Origin: Chlorobiales bacterium
Lineage (GTDB): Bacteria > Bacteroidota > Chlorobiia > Chlorobiales > Chlorobiaceae
Direction: 5' to 3'
DNA: 15,924 bases
NCBI GenBank assembly: GCA_022360355.1
Contig: JAKSCY010000217.1
Coordinates: forward strand, 1-15,924
Below, in pieces: positions 1 to 7,623 of this stretch (position 1 is its first letter; every line of letters begins with the position of its first letter). The notes beneath the pieces are model-generated. The model was given only the letters and a program-made list of their open reading frames with translations, had not been told where the DNA came from and ran no database searches. Both the position numbers and the translations under genes were made by a program.

Positions 1-396
1 GATCCTCTGAAAATGTTTGAAAATGTCTTTAATGAAACAGTGTCGCCCTTTGTTTCGTCTATGGTGGCACCGTCGTTCAAAGTCGATGTAAGTGAGGATG
101 AAGAGGCTATCTACATCGATGCAGACATGCCGGGCATGAAAAAAGAGGAGGTGAAGATCAGCATGGATGAGGATGTTCTGACGATTTCAGCTGAAAGAAC
201 ACATGAGGAGGAGCAAAAAAAGAAAGATTATCACAGGGTTGAACGTTCATACGGCAGCATGAGCAGGAGCTTTTCGTTGGGCGAGAATGTTGATCTTGAA
301 AATGTCGATGCGAAATATGATAACGGTGTCCTGCACATCGTTGTGCCGAAAAAGGAGCCTACGGAAAAGAAAGCAAAAGAGATCGAAGTCAAGTAG
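1..396 (+). CDS. Small heat-shock protein (Hsp20/alpha-crystallin family), 5' end outside window
   Basis: ATP-independent cytoplasmic holdase chaperone that binds unfolding proteins and forms oligomers. From the ATG at 13, the alpha-crystallin domain covers about residues 20-115. It starts with the typical FKVDVSEDEEA strand, has the ADMPGMKKEEVKI segment, and ends with the family signature GVLHIVVPKKE, followed by a short Lys/Glu-rich tail. The reading frame stays open to base 1 and encodes Asp-Pro-Leu-Lys just before the ATG. The pattern DP(L/F)K(L/M)F near the N-terminus is common in bacterial Hsp20 proteins, which usually begin about 7-10 residues earlier, so the true start probably lies just outside the window and the ATG at 13 is likely internal. 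The gene converges on bchE and shares a bidirectional terminator with it. I see no functional link to the pigment genes. The family call is very secure; the partial status is an inference. Confidence 0.93.
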   Translation, partial: DPLKMFENVFNETVSPFVSSMVAPSFKVDVSEDEEAIYIDADMPGMKKEEVKISMDEDVLTISAERTHEEEQKKKDYHRVERSYGSMSRSFSLGENVDLENVDAKYDNGVLHIVVPKKEPTEKKAKEIEVK

Positions 397-402
397 TCAC
401 CA

Positions 403-440
403 CAACAAAAAACCCTCCTGCTTCGGAGGGTTTTTTGTTG
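403..440. terminator. Bidirectional rho-independent terminator between hsp20 and bchE
   Basis: A perfect 16-bp inverted repeat (403-418 with 425-440) encloses a 6-nt loop, TGCTTC. The GC part is CCCTCC/GGAGGG and is flanked by an A6 run on the left and a T6 run on the right. Either strand therefore makes a hairpin followed by a U-run. It lies 6 bp after the hsp20 stop and 17 bp after the bchE stop, so it can end both convergent transcripts. Confidence 0.93.
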
Positions 441-457
441 TTTTAACCTGTGGATTG

Positions 458-2098
458 TCAGCAGTTTCTGACTGTTGACGATGTACGATCCTTGATGGTG
501 CTTTCATCGAACTCGTCCCAGTCGTGCTCATCGTGTTCACGCTGATAACCGGCTTCTTTCAGCCCGAAACTCATATCAGCGACCATTTCAGGCCGTTTTT
601 CCTTCAGGTTCTTTACCTCTTCCTGAGTAAGAATCCTTGATTTGTCGAATCCGAGATCAATCTCGATCTTGCGGTTCTTGGTTTTTACCCGATCAATGTC
701 GTAGAATCGCTTGGTCAGCGTGGTTTGAGCAAACGCTTTCAGACAGCCGAGCATATATTTGCGGACATAAGGATCCTTGATCCAGGGGTAACCGAAGAAC
801 GTTTTTCGGGCATAAAACCGCCCGTAGGATTTCAGCACACCCTTGAGGACATCCTCACGCTCCATATTGTCCGGCTTGATAATCGGAGAGACGAAGTTGT
901 AACGTGAATAGTCACGAACCTCGACTCTGTCACCAAGTTCCTTGAACAGATCGGAGAACGGCCAGGGAGTATAGATGGTCCAGTTGGCCATATCGGGATC
1001 CCAGTCCTTGCAGAGCTGATAGGTTTCTTCGATGGTTTCAGGAGTTTCGTGTTCGAGCCCCATAACAAACTGTGCTTCAGCAACGATACCGTTTTTCTGC
1101 AGCAGCTTGATTGCGTATTTGTTTTCCTCGATGGTTGTTTCCTTACGAAAACGGTTGAGGTTCATCTGACTGGCTGCTTCCGTACCCAGCGAAACATGAA
1201 CGAGACCGGCCTTGCGGAAGAACGGCAGCAGGTCTGCATCGCGCATGATATCGGTTACCCTTGTGTTTATACCCCAGGTCACATCGAGTTTGCGGTCGAT
1301 AAGCTCCTGGCACAACGAAACGAATTTCTGCTTGTTGATTGTCGGTTCTTCATCGGCAAGAATGAAGAATCCGACATTGTATTTCTTGACAAGAATTTCA
1401 ATTTCATCGACGAAATGCTTCGGGCTCCTTGCTCTGTATCTGCGCCAGAATTGCCACTGTGAGCAGAATGTACAGGTGAAGGGACAGCCACGGGCGAAGT
1501 TCGGAACGGCAAGGCGGCAGTTGAGCGGTGTATAGATATACTTGTCCCAGTCGTACAGGCTCCAGTCGGGAGTCAGGTCATCAAGATCCTCGATAACGGG
1601 ATGAGCGGCTGTTGCATGAACTTCCCCGTCATCATTGACGTAGGCAATACCGGTAATGTTTTCACGGTCTTTCATGTCTGTGCCGGCATCAATGGCCTTG
1701 ATAATGTTGACGGCCACCTCTTCTCCTTCTCCACGGATAACATAGTCGGTTTCCGGAGCTTCGGACAACACCTGGGGATACATGAAGGTTGAATGAATGC
1801 CGCCCATGATCGTCTTGATCTTTGGATCGACCTTCTTGGCGATTTTCATGATATCCTGAGCCTTGAAAATGGAGGGAGTAATGTTGGTTGTCATAACCAC
1901 GTCAGGCTTGTTGCTCCGGATAATTTCCTCAATGGTTTCGTCCGGAAGGTCGTCGGCCATGGCATCGACAAAGCGAACTTGTGAAAAGCCTGCTTGTTTC
2001 AGGGCACCGCCGATATAAGCCACCCAGCTTGGTGTCCAGTTCCCGGCGATTTCGGCTCCTCCAGAGTGATAATTTGGCTGAACCATCAAAATTTTCAT
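458..2098 (-). CDS. bchE: Anaerobic Mg-protoporphyrin IX monomethyl ester cyclase, BchE (B12-binding radical SAM)
   Basis: BchE forms the isocyclic ring E, converting Mg-protoporphyrin IX 13-monomethyl ester to protochlorophyllide without O2 (oxygen from water), using S-adenosylmethionine, a 4Fe-4S cluster and cobalamin. In the 546 residues, an N-terminal cobalamin-binding-type Rossmann domain (about 1-140) starts MKILMVQPNY and carries the GGIHSTF stretch near 99-105. The radical SAM core follows from about 195, with the cluster motif C205-x3-C209-x2-C212 in ARGCPFTCTFCSQW. The length and W/Y-rich C-terminal region fit BchE. The start is fixed by a perfect AGGAGG 10 nt upstream. It is the last gene of the bchS-bchH-bchM-bchE row, 204 nt after bchM, and its ATG overlaps the stop of a 26-codon ORF. 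A promoter may lie in that gap. Other B12 radical SAM enzymes look similar, but the bchM/bchH neighbours make BchE secure. Confidence 0.95.
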   Translation of the reverse strand: MKILMVQPNYHSGGAEIAGNWTPSWVAYIGGALKQAGFSQVRFVDAMADDLPDETIEEIIRSNKPDVVMTTNITPSIFKAQDIMKIAKKVDPKIKTIMGGIHSTFMYPQVLSEAPETDYVIRGEGEEVAVNIIKAIDAGTDMKDRENITGIAYVNDDGEVHATAAHPVIEDLDDLTPDWSLYDWDKYIYTPLNCRLAVPNFARGCPFTCTFCSQWQFWRRYRARSPKHFVDEIEILVKKYNVGFFILADEEPTINKQKFVSLCQELIDRKLDVTWGINTRVTDIMRDADLLPFFRKAGLVHVSLGTEAASQMNLNRFRKETTIEENKYAIKLLQKNGIVAEAQFVMGLEHETPETIEETYQLCKDWDPDMANWTIYTPWPFSDLFKELGDRVEVRDYSRYNFVSPIIKPDNMEREDVLKGVLKSYGRFYARKTFFGYPWIKDPYVRKYMLGCLKAFAQTTLTKRFYDIDRVKTKNRKIEIDLGFDKSRILTQEEVKNLKEKRPEMVADMSFGLKEAGYQREHDEHDWDEFDESTIKDRTSSTVRNC

Positions 2099-2175
2099 CG
2101 GTATCCACCCTCCTGATATGTGTTGTTATTGGCTTTAGGACATTTGCAAAACGTGCTTTTTAAAAAGCATTTCAT
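2095..2175 (-). CDS. Candidate 26-residue leader peptide / small Cys-containing protein overlapping bchE start
   Basis: No known family recognised. This 27-codon frame (including stop) has an ATG at 2175 preceded by a perfect AGGAGG with a 10-nt spacer, the same motif and spacing as bchE itself. Its TGA overlaps the bchE ATG in an ATGA junction, a classic arrangement for translational coupling. The peptide begins MKCFLKSTFCKCPK and has three cysteines (C3, C10, C12, the last two as C-x-C), four lysines in its first 14 residues, then a polar Asn-rich tail ending YQEGGYR. The bchE ribosome-binding site lies inside its 3' codons, so ribosomes reading it would pass over or re-initiate at bchE. 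It could be a regulatory leader peptide or a small basic Cys protein, or the frame could be chance with the upstream AGGAGG only an accessory site. Confidence is moderate because a frame this short has little statistical weight by itself. Confidence 0.5.
   Translation of the reverse strand: MKCFLKSTFCKCPKANNNTYQEGGYR
2109..2114 (-). promoter_or_regulatory. Ribosome binding site of bchE
   Basis: Perfect AGGAGG on the minus strand, 10 nt before the bchE ATG, lying inside codons 21-23 of the 26-codon upstream ORF. It fixes the bchE start. bchM, bchH, bchS and the complete receptor gene have no comparably strong site. Confidence 0.8.
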
Positions 2176-2181
2176 TTACAA
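2141..2181. repeat. 16-bp perfect palindrome flanked by 9-bp direct repeats in the bchE leader
   Basis: TGCTTTTTAAAAAGCA at 2154-2169 is a perfect spacer-less palindrome. It is flanked by near-identical 9-mers in the same orientation, CATTTGCAA (2141-2149) and CATTTACAA (2173-2181), at 4 and 3 bp. The compact symmetric module could be an operator or an RNA hairpin at the start of the short ORF. No regulator can be named from the sequence. Confidence 0.6.
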
Positions 2182-2185
2182 GGGC

Positions 2186-2191
2186 CCTCCT
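2186..2191 (-). promoter_or_regulatory. Ribosome binding site of the 26-codon ORF
   Basis: Perfect AGGAGG on the minus strand, 10 nt before the ATG at 2175. It is the main reason for taking the short frame seriously, and it has the same spacing as the bchE site 77 nt further on. Confidence 0.55.
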
Positions 2192-2245
2192 CTGTCGAGC
2201 TCTTCTGGTAACGGTTAAAAAGAAAAGATCCTAATAGATTCTGAA

Positions 2246-2274
2246 AATATAAAGAACAAGCAATTTACAATTAA
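2246..2274 (-). promoter_or_regulatory. Possible promoter for the short ORF and bchE
   Basis: On the minus strand TTAATT (2274-2269) and TATATT (2251-2246) are separated by 17 nt. The -10 matches the sigma70 consensus at 5 of 6 positions, the -35 only weakly. It sits in the AT-rich part of the 204-nt gap after bchM and would give a leader of about 65 nt before the 26-codon ORF. The -35 is poor, so this is a suggestion only. Confidence 0.28.
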
Positions 2275-2302
2275 TTTCCGAGATTATCATGAATCCTGCT
2301 CA

Positions 2303-3004
2303 TTACTTCCGTTCGGCGTGTATGAGCATTGTATGATAAAACCCGAAACTGATTTTTTGTTTGTTTTTTATGACCATCCCGGTTTCTTCCATGGCCCGGT
2401 TCATGTTTTCGTCCGTAATCATCTGAATTGTTGTTCGACGCTCTTTTTTCGGGAAAAACCCCCCAAGCCAGTGCTGAAATGCAAGAACTCTGTTGTAAGG
2501 AGCATAAGTGAAAATGACAGGGCCTTTGGTCAGGCCGGAAAGATTTTTGAACGCCTCGATGAATCCTTCCGCAGGGTAATGAATGAGTACATCGAAACAA
2601 ACGACTGCATCATACGTTCCCTTGACCGATTCTATCGTATTTACCTCGAAATCAATCCTGTCCTGTACGCCTTTTGCAATGGCTTCTTCTTTTGACTTGT
2701 TCACCATCTGGGCAGCGATATCAACGGCTTTGACGTTATAACCATTCCCGGCAAGCCTGATGCTGAAAAGGCCCGTACCGCAGCCTGCGTCGAGAATTGT
2801 CGAGTCATCAGGCAGGTTGAGCTGCTGAAGCCACTCGTAAGCCTTGTCCATCATAACGGCATGACCCTCTCTGACCGTTGTGCGGACAGTTGAGAGCTTT
2901 TCGTTTCCGTAAATCGATGACCAGCGGTTGAATCCGTTGCCGTTGAAGTACGAGCGAAGCATCTTCTGGTGCTCTTCAGCATTGAATGATGGTGTACTGT
3001 TCAT
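2303..3004 (-). CDS. bchM: Mg-protoporphyrin IX O-methyltransferase, BchM
   Basis: BchM transfers a methyl group from S-adenosylmethionine to the 13-propionate carboxyl of Mg-protoporphyrin IX, making the monomethyl ester that BchE cyclises. The 233-residue protein is a class I SAM methyltransferase. Motif I is [11 protein letters not shown] at residues 71-81, the acidic end of strand 2 is AVDIAAQMV, and motif IV is about FDVLIHYP. The N-terminal [15 protein letters not shown] segment is typical of BchM/ChlM, and the length matches family members of about 225-235 residues. It starts 42 nt after the bchH stop. No convincing ribosome-binding site precedes the ATG, so translation may depend on coupling with bchH. 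The neighbouring genes act on its substrate and product, which settles the specificity. Confidence 0.95.
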   Translation of the reverse strand: MNSTPSFNAEEHQKMLRSYFNGNGFNRWSSIYGNEKLSTVRTTVREGHAVMMDKAYEWLQQLNLPDDSTILDAGCGTGLFSIRLAGNGYNVKAVDIAAQMVNKSKEEAIAKGVQDRIDFEVNTIESVKGTYDAVVCFDVLIHYPAEGFIEAFKNLSGLTKGPVIFTYAPYNRVLAFQHWLGGFFPKKERRTTIQMITDENMNRAMEETGMVIKNKQKISFGFYHTMLIHAERK

Positions 3005-3046
3005 GCTGTTTGTTGTTGATTGATAAAGGTTATGGATACTTTTCCA

Positions 3047-6000
3047 CTATGGGGTGCTGTGCGCACCTTCCATGTGGCTTTCAAGTTCGGAGTACAGTTC
3101 CTGCAGCTCTTCAATAGTGTCGTTGTCGGTTTTCCAGAACCCCCTTGAGTTTGCTTCAAGAAGCCGCCGGGTCATAGACATGGTTGCATGAAGATTAAGG
3201 CTTTTCAATCGTTCAAGCATTTCCCTGTCCTGCAGATAAGTTTCGTTAAACTGCGTGTATGTCCAGTCATTTACCGCTGAGGCGGTTGCACTCCAGCCGT
3301 AGGTGTTGCTGAGGTGTGACTCGATTTCCCGTACTCCTTCATAGCCGTGCTCGAGCATTGAATCATACCATTTCGGGTTCAGAAGCTTGGTCCGCGCTTC
3401 AAGAGCTACCATGTGTTCAAGGGAACAGATTTTCTGCTTTTTACCGAAACCGTTGATATCGCCTACCATTACCCTGGGCTTCGAACGGCTGATTTGTTCC
3501 ACTGATTTTGAGACGCCACCAAGGTACTCATAATAGTGATCGATATCGGAAAGGCCTATCTCGTAACTGTCAATATTCTGATAGGTCAGTGTTACGTTAC
3601 GCAAGGCGGAGGTTAATATTTCCGGTGATTCTTCCCAGGTCCCCTGTGCACTGAACGAGAAACTTTTCCGGTTTATGAACGTTTCGGACAGTTCATTGTC
3701 AGTTTCCCAGTTGCTGCTTTCAATAAGATGATTCACGTTGGCGCCGTAGCTGCCGGATGCATTGGAAAAGATCCGGCTTGCTGCGCTTTCAAAGGAAATT
3801 CCCTGCTCGGCAGCCTGTCGCAGAACGTTTCTGCGGATAAAATTCACGGTTTCCGGCTCCTCTGCAGCAGCAGCAAGCCGTACAGCCTTGTCCAGCAGCA
3901 TGATCTGGTGGGAGAGCAGGTCGCGGAATATTCCGCTGACTGTTACCACTACATCTATTCGGGGTCTTCCGAGTTCCTTGTGAGGGATAAGCTCGACGTC
4001 GCTGACCTTGCCCAGTTCATCGGTTTTCGGGCGGGCACCGATCAAGGCCAGTGCCTGGGCAACACCTTCACCGTCACTTTTCAGGTTATCTGTTCCCCAC
4101 AGGACAAGCGCTATCGATTCAGGAAGACAGCCGCTTTCTTCGCGGTAGCGGGCCAGAAGTTCTTCTGCTGAGGCTTCTCCCTGCTTCTGCGCAAACAACG
4201 AGGGGATGCTGAAGGGGTCGAGACTGTGAATATTACGGCCTGTCGGGACTATTTCAGGGTTTCGTACCAGATCGTTGCCGGGAGACGGTTCGATGTAACC
4301 TCCAGACAGTGCATCCAGCATGCCGGTAATTTCGCGGTTGTTCGTCATCGCGACAAGTATGCGCTGGAGTGTCTTCCAAAGCCCGGAGAGCTGGCCGGGT
4401 TTAATTGACGCTTCCCGGTGCAGGTAGTGTTCGGCTGCAGAGACCCGTACCGGAAACGTTGCCTCAAGAATGTCGTGAAGCTTATGCTGTACTCTCTTTT
4501 TCTCCGGGAGGCTGCCGATAAAAAGCCTGACTGTTTCCCGGGTTATGTTCATGATCTGCTGCCATTGGAGGTTTGCCTCGCGGTTGCTGCCGCTTTGTTC
4601 GAGCAGGCTGTTGTAGTTCACCTTTCGAACCTTGCAGATATATTCAGGCAAGGACAGGTTCTGCAGTTCGGCAAGAGGATGACCGGCGAGCAACGTGAAT
4701 TGGTCCACCAGGGTTTCCGGCGACGGGTCTTTGCCGATGACGTGGAGGCCGAGAGGGATCATGCGCTCCTCAACTTTGTACAATTCGTTGTTCAGGGCCG
4801 TGAGGTATTGCTCGGTTGAGAGAGGTTCTCGCTCGATGTTCAGATCCAGGGAGTCAGCCAGCGCGGAGATCTCTTCAAGGATTTCATGAGACAGGGTTTG
4901 GTGACAGCTTTCTATAAGATGTCTGAGCTGCCGCAGCCCTTTATAAAGCCCTGCCTGTTCCAGAGGAGGAGAGAGATAACTTATGAGTGTCGCAAACCCC
5001 CTCCTTTTCGCAATAGCTCCTTCACTGGGATTGTTGACACAGTAATAGTAAAAATCAGGCAAGCTTCCTATCAGGCGTTTCGGCCAGCATGAGGATCCCA
5101 GTCCAACCTGTTTTCCAGGCATGAATTCAAGTGCGCCATGTGTACCGAAATGAATAACCGCATCGGCCTGCCAGATATGTTCGAGCCAGGCGTAGAAAGC
5201 TGCAAAAGCGTGGTTTGGTGCAGCATCTTTTGCTTTGAGAAGGCGCATGGGGTCACGCTCATAGCCAAAGCTCGGCTGTTGCCCGATAAAGATATTTCCA
5301 AATGTCTTGCCAAGGATGTGAAAGCTCTTGCCATCGTTAAGTATCTCTCCCGGAGCATCGCCCCAAAATGATTCAATTTCATGATAATAGGGAAAGACTT
5401 TCCGGTACTTTTCTACGGTCAGATGTTCGGCGACGTTGCCGTCGGTTCCGAACAGGTTCCGGTTCCCTTCAAGGAGTTCATCCCTGAGCGCCGCTGCGTT
5501 GTCGGGCAGTATAACACTGTAGCCGGCTTGGTGCATTTCCCTGAGCACTTTGAAGAGGCTCTCAAAAACATCGAGGTACGCCGCTGTGCCGGCATTTCCC
5601 AGGTTCGGCGGGAAGTTGAAGAGTATTATGGCTACTTTTTTCTCCGAGGGGGCTTTTTTTCGCAAAGCCACATGTTTCACTATCCGATCCGCGATAATCC
5701 CTGTTTCTTTCGGCAGGGGTACTGTTTTGTCGCTTTCTTCCTCCGCTCCGGCATAAACATGCGGCTCAATGGCTCCGTCAAGTTCAGGTACGGCAACGCT
5801 GAGCGCTGTTTGCAGCGGAGTCAGTCCAAGGTTGTCGGATTTCCACTGTTGTATCGACTGGAAAGAAAGCGGAACAAGATTAATATATGGTGCCGCGGTT
5901 TTCTTGAGAGCTTCTACAGCCTCGGAGGCTCTGTTTTCCGCGGGTCCTCCCACCAGAGAAAATCCGGTGGCGTTGATAATCAGGTCAGGAGAGAGCCTGC

Positions 6001-6880
6001 CGTTACGTTCGCTGCCGAAGAAGCTGCCAAGGGCCGGTCGGAAATCAAGGCCTCCGCTGTATGCGATAAAAGCATCGAGTCCCCTGGATTCCAGTGATCG
6101 GAGCAGATGTTCAAGGTGCTGCATGTTTTTGCTGAGCACTGTGGCGCGCATGGCAAGAATTGCTATTTGCCCTTTGTCTGGGCCGTTCCGGTTCCTGCCG
6201 AGCCATTCTCTGAACTGTATTGCAGAGAAAAAAGGTTCAGGCGCATCGGGATGATAGATGGCGGTATCGGGATAGAATATCGGGTCTTTCTGTGGAAGCC
6301 GTCCGGTAAATGAGGATATATAGCGATCGATCAGCAGGCAGAGAAAGCGCTCCATGTTTTCATCGGAACCGTTAAGCCAGTACTGGTGAGCAGCAATAAA
6401 GGTATGGATATCTCTTGCCTTGCCGGGAATATGTTTCATTACCTTGCTGATATTACGCACAAGTGCAAGCTGGCGCTGGCTTTCACCATGGCTTTTGTTT
6501 GGTTTAAGCCTTGCCGCCCATTCCCTGAAAACACTTTTTTTCTTTTGCTCTTCATCCGGCTGGTGCATGGTGAATTTGCCAAGACGCGTCTGGCGGATAA
6601 GAGCCGGGTTACTTGTTATGATGCAGACCGGGCAGTTTGCCCCTGAAAGGAGCTCTTCAAGCGGTCTGACAATTTCTTCGCTGAAAAGCATGGCACCGAA
6701 AATGAAATCCGCCCCGGAAAATACTTTTTCAAGCTTCCGCCAGACTTCTTCGCCCTTGTGAAGGCCGAGGTTGAAGATCATTACCTCGAGCCGGCAGTCA
6801 AACTCACGGTTCACAACAGCAGCAGCATGTTTCAGAGCGCTGTTGTTCGTCGCTTCCATTGTTAAAAAGAGAAATCGCAT
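3047..6880 (-). CDS. bchH: Magnesium chelatase large subunit BchH
   Basis: BchH binds protoporphyrin IX and, with the ATPase subunits BchI and BchD (not in this window), inserts Mg2+ as the committed step of (bacterio)chlorophyll synthesis. From the ATG at 6880 it has 1277 residues, the size of CobN/BchH proteins. The N-terminus [13 protein letters not shown] is the usual family start. The core motif [13 protein letters not shown] is at residues 577-589, followed by [14 protein letters not shown] and the later [13 protein letters not shown] block. The frame stays open to an ATG at 7006, but those 42 extra residues look unlike the family. Upstream of 6880 there is only a weak GAGAAG-type site. 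The core motif resembles that of purple bacterial BchH, unlike the neighbouring paralog. Position directly before bchM matches the C. tepidum bchH locus (CT1957), which supports bchH rather than bchS or bchT. Confidence 0.93.
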   Translation of the reverse strand: MRFLFLTMEATNNSALKHAAAVVNREFDCRLEVMIFNLGLHKGEEVWRKLEKVFSGADFIFGAMLFSEEIVRPLEELLSGANCPVCIITSNPALIRQTRLGKFTMHQPDEEQKKKSVFREWAARLKPNKSHGESQRQLALVRNISKVMKHIPGKARDIHTFIAAHQYWLNGSDENMERFLCLLIDRYISSFTGRLPQKDPIFYPDTAIYHPDAPEPFFSAIQFREWLGRNRNGPDKGQIAILAMRATVLSKNMQHLEHLLRSLESRGLDAFIAYSGGLDFRPALGSFFGSERNGRLSPDLIINATGFSLVGGPAENRASEAVEALKKTAAPYINLVPLSFQSIQQWKSDNLGLTPLQTALSVAVPELDGAIEPHVYAGAEEESDKTVPLPKETGIIADRIVKHVALRKKAPSEKKVAIILFNFPPNLGNAGTAAYLDVFESLFKVLREMHQAGYSVILPDNAAALRDELLEGNRNLFGTDGNVAEHLTVEKYRKVFPYYHEIESFWGDAPGEILNDGKSFHILGKTFGNIFIGQQPSFGYERDPMRLLKAKDAAPNHAFAAFYAWLEHIWQADAVIHFGTHGALEFMPGKQVGLGSSCWPKRLIGSLPDFYYYCVNNPSEGAIAKRRGFATLISYLSPPLEQAGLYKGLRQLRHLIESCHQTLSHEILEEISALADSLDLNIEREPLSTEQYLTALNNELYKVEERMIPLGLHVIGKDPSPETLVDQFTLLAGHPLAELQNLSLPEYICKVRKVNYNSLLEQSGSNREANLQWQQIMNITRETVRLFIGSLPEKKRVQHKLHDILEATFPVRVSAAEHYLHREASIKPGQLSGLWKTLQRILVAMTNNREITGMLDALSGGYIEPSPGNDLVRNPEIVPTGRNIHSLDPFSIPSLFAQKQGEASAEELLARYREESGCLPESIALVLWGTDNLKSDGEGVAQALALIGARPKTDELGKVSDVELIPHKELGRPRIDVVVTVSGIFRDLLSHQIMLLDKAVRLAAAAEEPETVNFIRRNVLRQAAEQGISFESAASRIFSNASGSYGANVNHLIESSNWETDNELSETFINRKSFSFSAQGTWEESPEILTSALRNVTLTYQNIDSYEIGLSDIDHYYEYLGGVSKSVEQISRSKPRVMVGDINGFGKKQKICSLEHMVALEARTKLLNPKWYDSMLEHGYEGVREIESHLSNTYGWSATASAVNDWTYTQFNETYLQDREMLERLKSLNLHATMSMTRRLLEANSRGFWKTDNDTIEELQELYSELESHMEGAHSTP

Positions 6881-7069
6881 AGGCACTTCTCTGTATTTGT
6901 ATGATATGAGCAGCTTTCCGGTTCCGTTAAATAGCATGATGCAATACGGTTCCGGGTTCATATCTCTGCGGGGAATTTGTAATGCCTCTGAAGCTGCCTT
7001 TACCATGATAAAGGCTGTTTGTTCGACAATTACAAACCCTGACAGAGTAACCTGAAAAGGATAAGGGTA

Positions 7070-7450
7070 TTAAATGAGCAGTACCTGATTCTGCTGGAAA
7101 AGATTTAAGGCGAATGGGAAGATGGGCGCAGTGCGTGCCTGTTCGGGAATGAACTTGTTGTGTGAAATGAAACGGGCAGGGTTTTGATAGAGGGTGACGT
7201 AAAAGGGTGTATTATGAGTTTGACTGGCTGGTGACCGCTCGCAAAAGGAGAACAACATCGATGTGTTTTCGGCAGAACAGCCCTGTACGGCAACAATCCC
7301 TGAGGAGAGCTCCTTACTTTTCGACTTGGCGTTGAACGTTGAGGTTTTGGCGAGGAAACTGTAACCTAAAACCGAAACCAGAAAAAACAGGGAGATTTCT
7401 AAAAAACGCCAGACACTTCTGGATATGTTGTGCTTTCCGGGTACTGACAT
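7070..7450 (-). CDS. Small predicted membrane-anchored or exported protein between bchS and bchH
   Basis: I do not recognise a family. From the ATG at 7450 the product has 126 residues: a short basic N-terminus with Lys and Arg, then one hydrophobic segment (about residues 16-34, FLEISLFFLVSVLGYSFLA) that could be a signal peptide or membrane anchor. A polar region of about 90 residues with two cysteines follows, ending in a hydrophobic tail. Codon choice (many GCC, TTC, CTC, CAG) looks like that of the neighbours, unlike an accidental frame. A TTG at 7498 would extend it by 16 residues. Neither start has a clear ribosome-binding site. C. tepidum also has one locus number (CT1956) between bchS and bchH, so a conserved gene here is plausible. 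It could be translated from the promoter-like TATAAT at 7551-7556. A chance ORF is not excluded. Confidence 0.52.
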   Translation of the reverse strand: MSVPGKHNISRSVWRFLEISLFFLVSVLGYSFLAKTSTFNAKSKSKELSSGIVAVQGCSAENTSMLFSFCERSPASQTHNTPFYVTLYQNPARFISHNKFIPEQARTAPIFPFALNLFQQNQVLLI

Positions 7451-7550
7451 ACAGCAATTTTTTAAATATATCAAACTACGTTGGAATAATGAAAGCAAAG
7501 GTGCTGTGGTTTTCCCTTATATGGAGTGAGTTGCGTGATATGGGCGTGTT

Positions 7551-7579
7551 ATTATACGGAAAACATACAAAAGACACCA
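7551..7579 (-). promoter_or_regulatory. Possible promoter upstream of the small ORF and bchH
   Basis: A perfect TATAAT (-10) lies on the minus strand at 7556-7551. The hexamer 17 nt upstream (7579-7574) is TGGTGT, a poor -35. The site is in the AT-rich gap just after the bchS stop, where a separate promoter for bchH-bchM would make sense. The rest of this gap, 7457-7623, shows no other gene or clear terminator. Confidence 0.33.
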
Positions 7580-7623
7580 TAACATAGCGCTTTTTTGCTG
7601 CTGATTGTGCAATTTTCAGCGAT

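Noticed and set aside
2099..2302. Cobalamin riboswitch in the bchM-bchE gap
   Set aside because: BchE needs B12, so I searched for it, but there is no B12-box or GCAACTG-type core. The gap instead holds the short ORF, the palindrome module and an AT-rich promoter-like stretch.
3053..3067. Small hairpin GGTGC/GCACC at the end of bchH
   Set aside because: Only 5 bp, inside coding sequence and without a following T-run, so not a terminator.
6881..7006. 42-residue N-terminal extension of bchH from an in-frame ATG at 7006 (also ATG at 6961)
   Set aside because: The extra residues do not look like the family, while [13 protein letters not shown] from 6880 is the usual BchH start. No ribosome-binding site precedes 7006.
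7339..7587. 82-codon plus-strand frame in the bchS-bchH gap
   Set aside because: It overlaps the minus-strand 126-residue ORF, whose codon use and signal-anchor-like N-terminus are more gene-like. The plus-strand frame has no ribosome-binding site at its first start.
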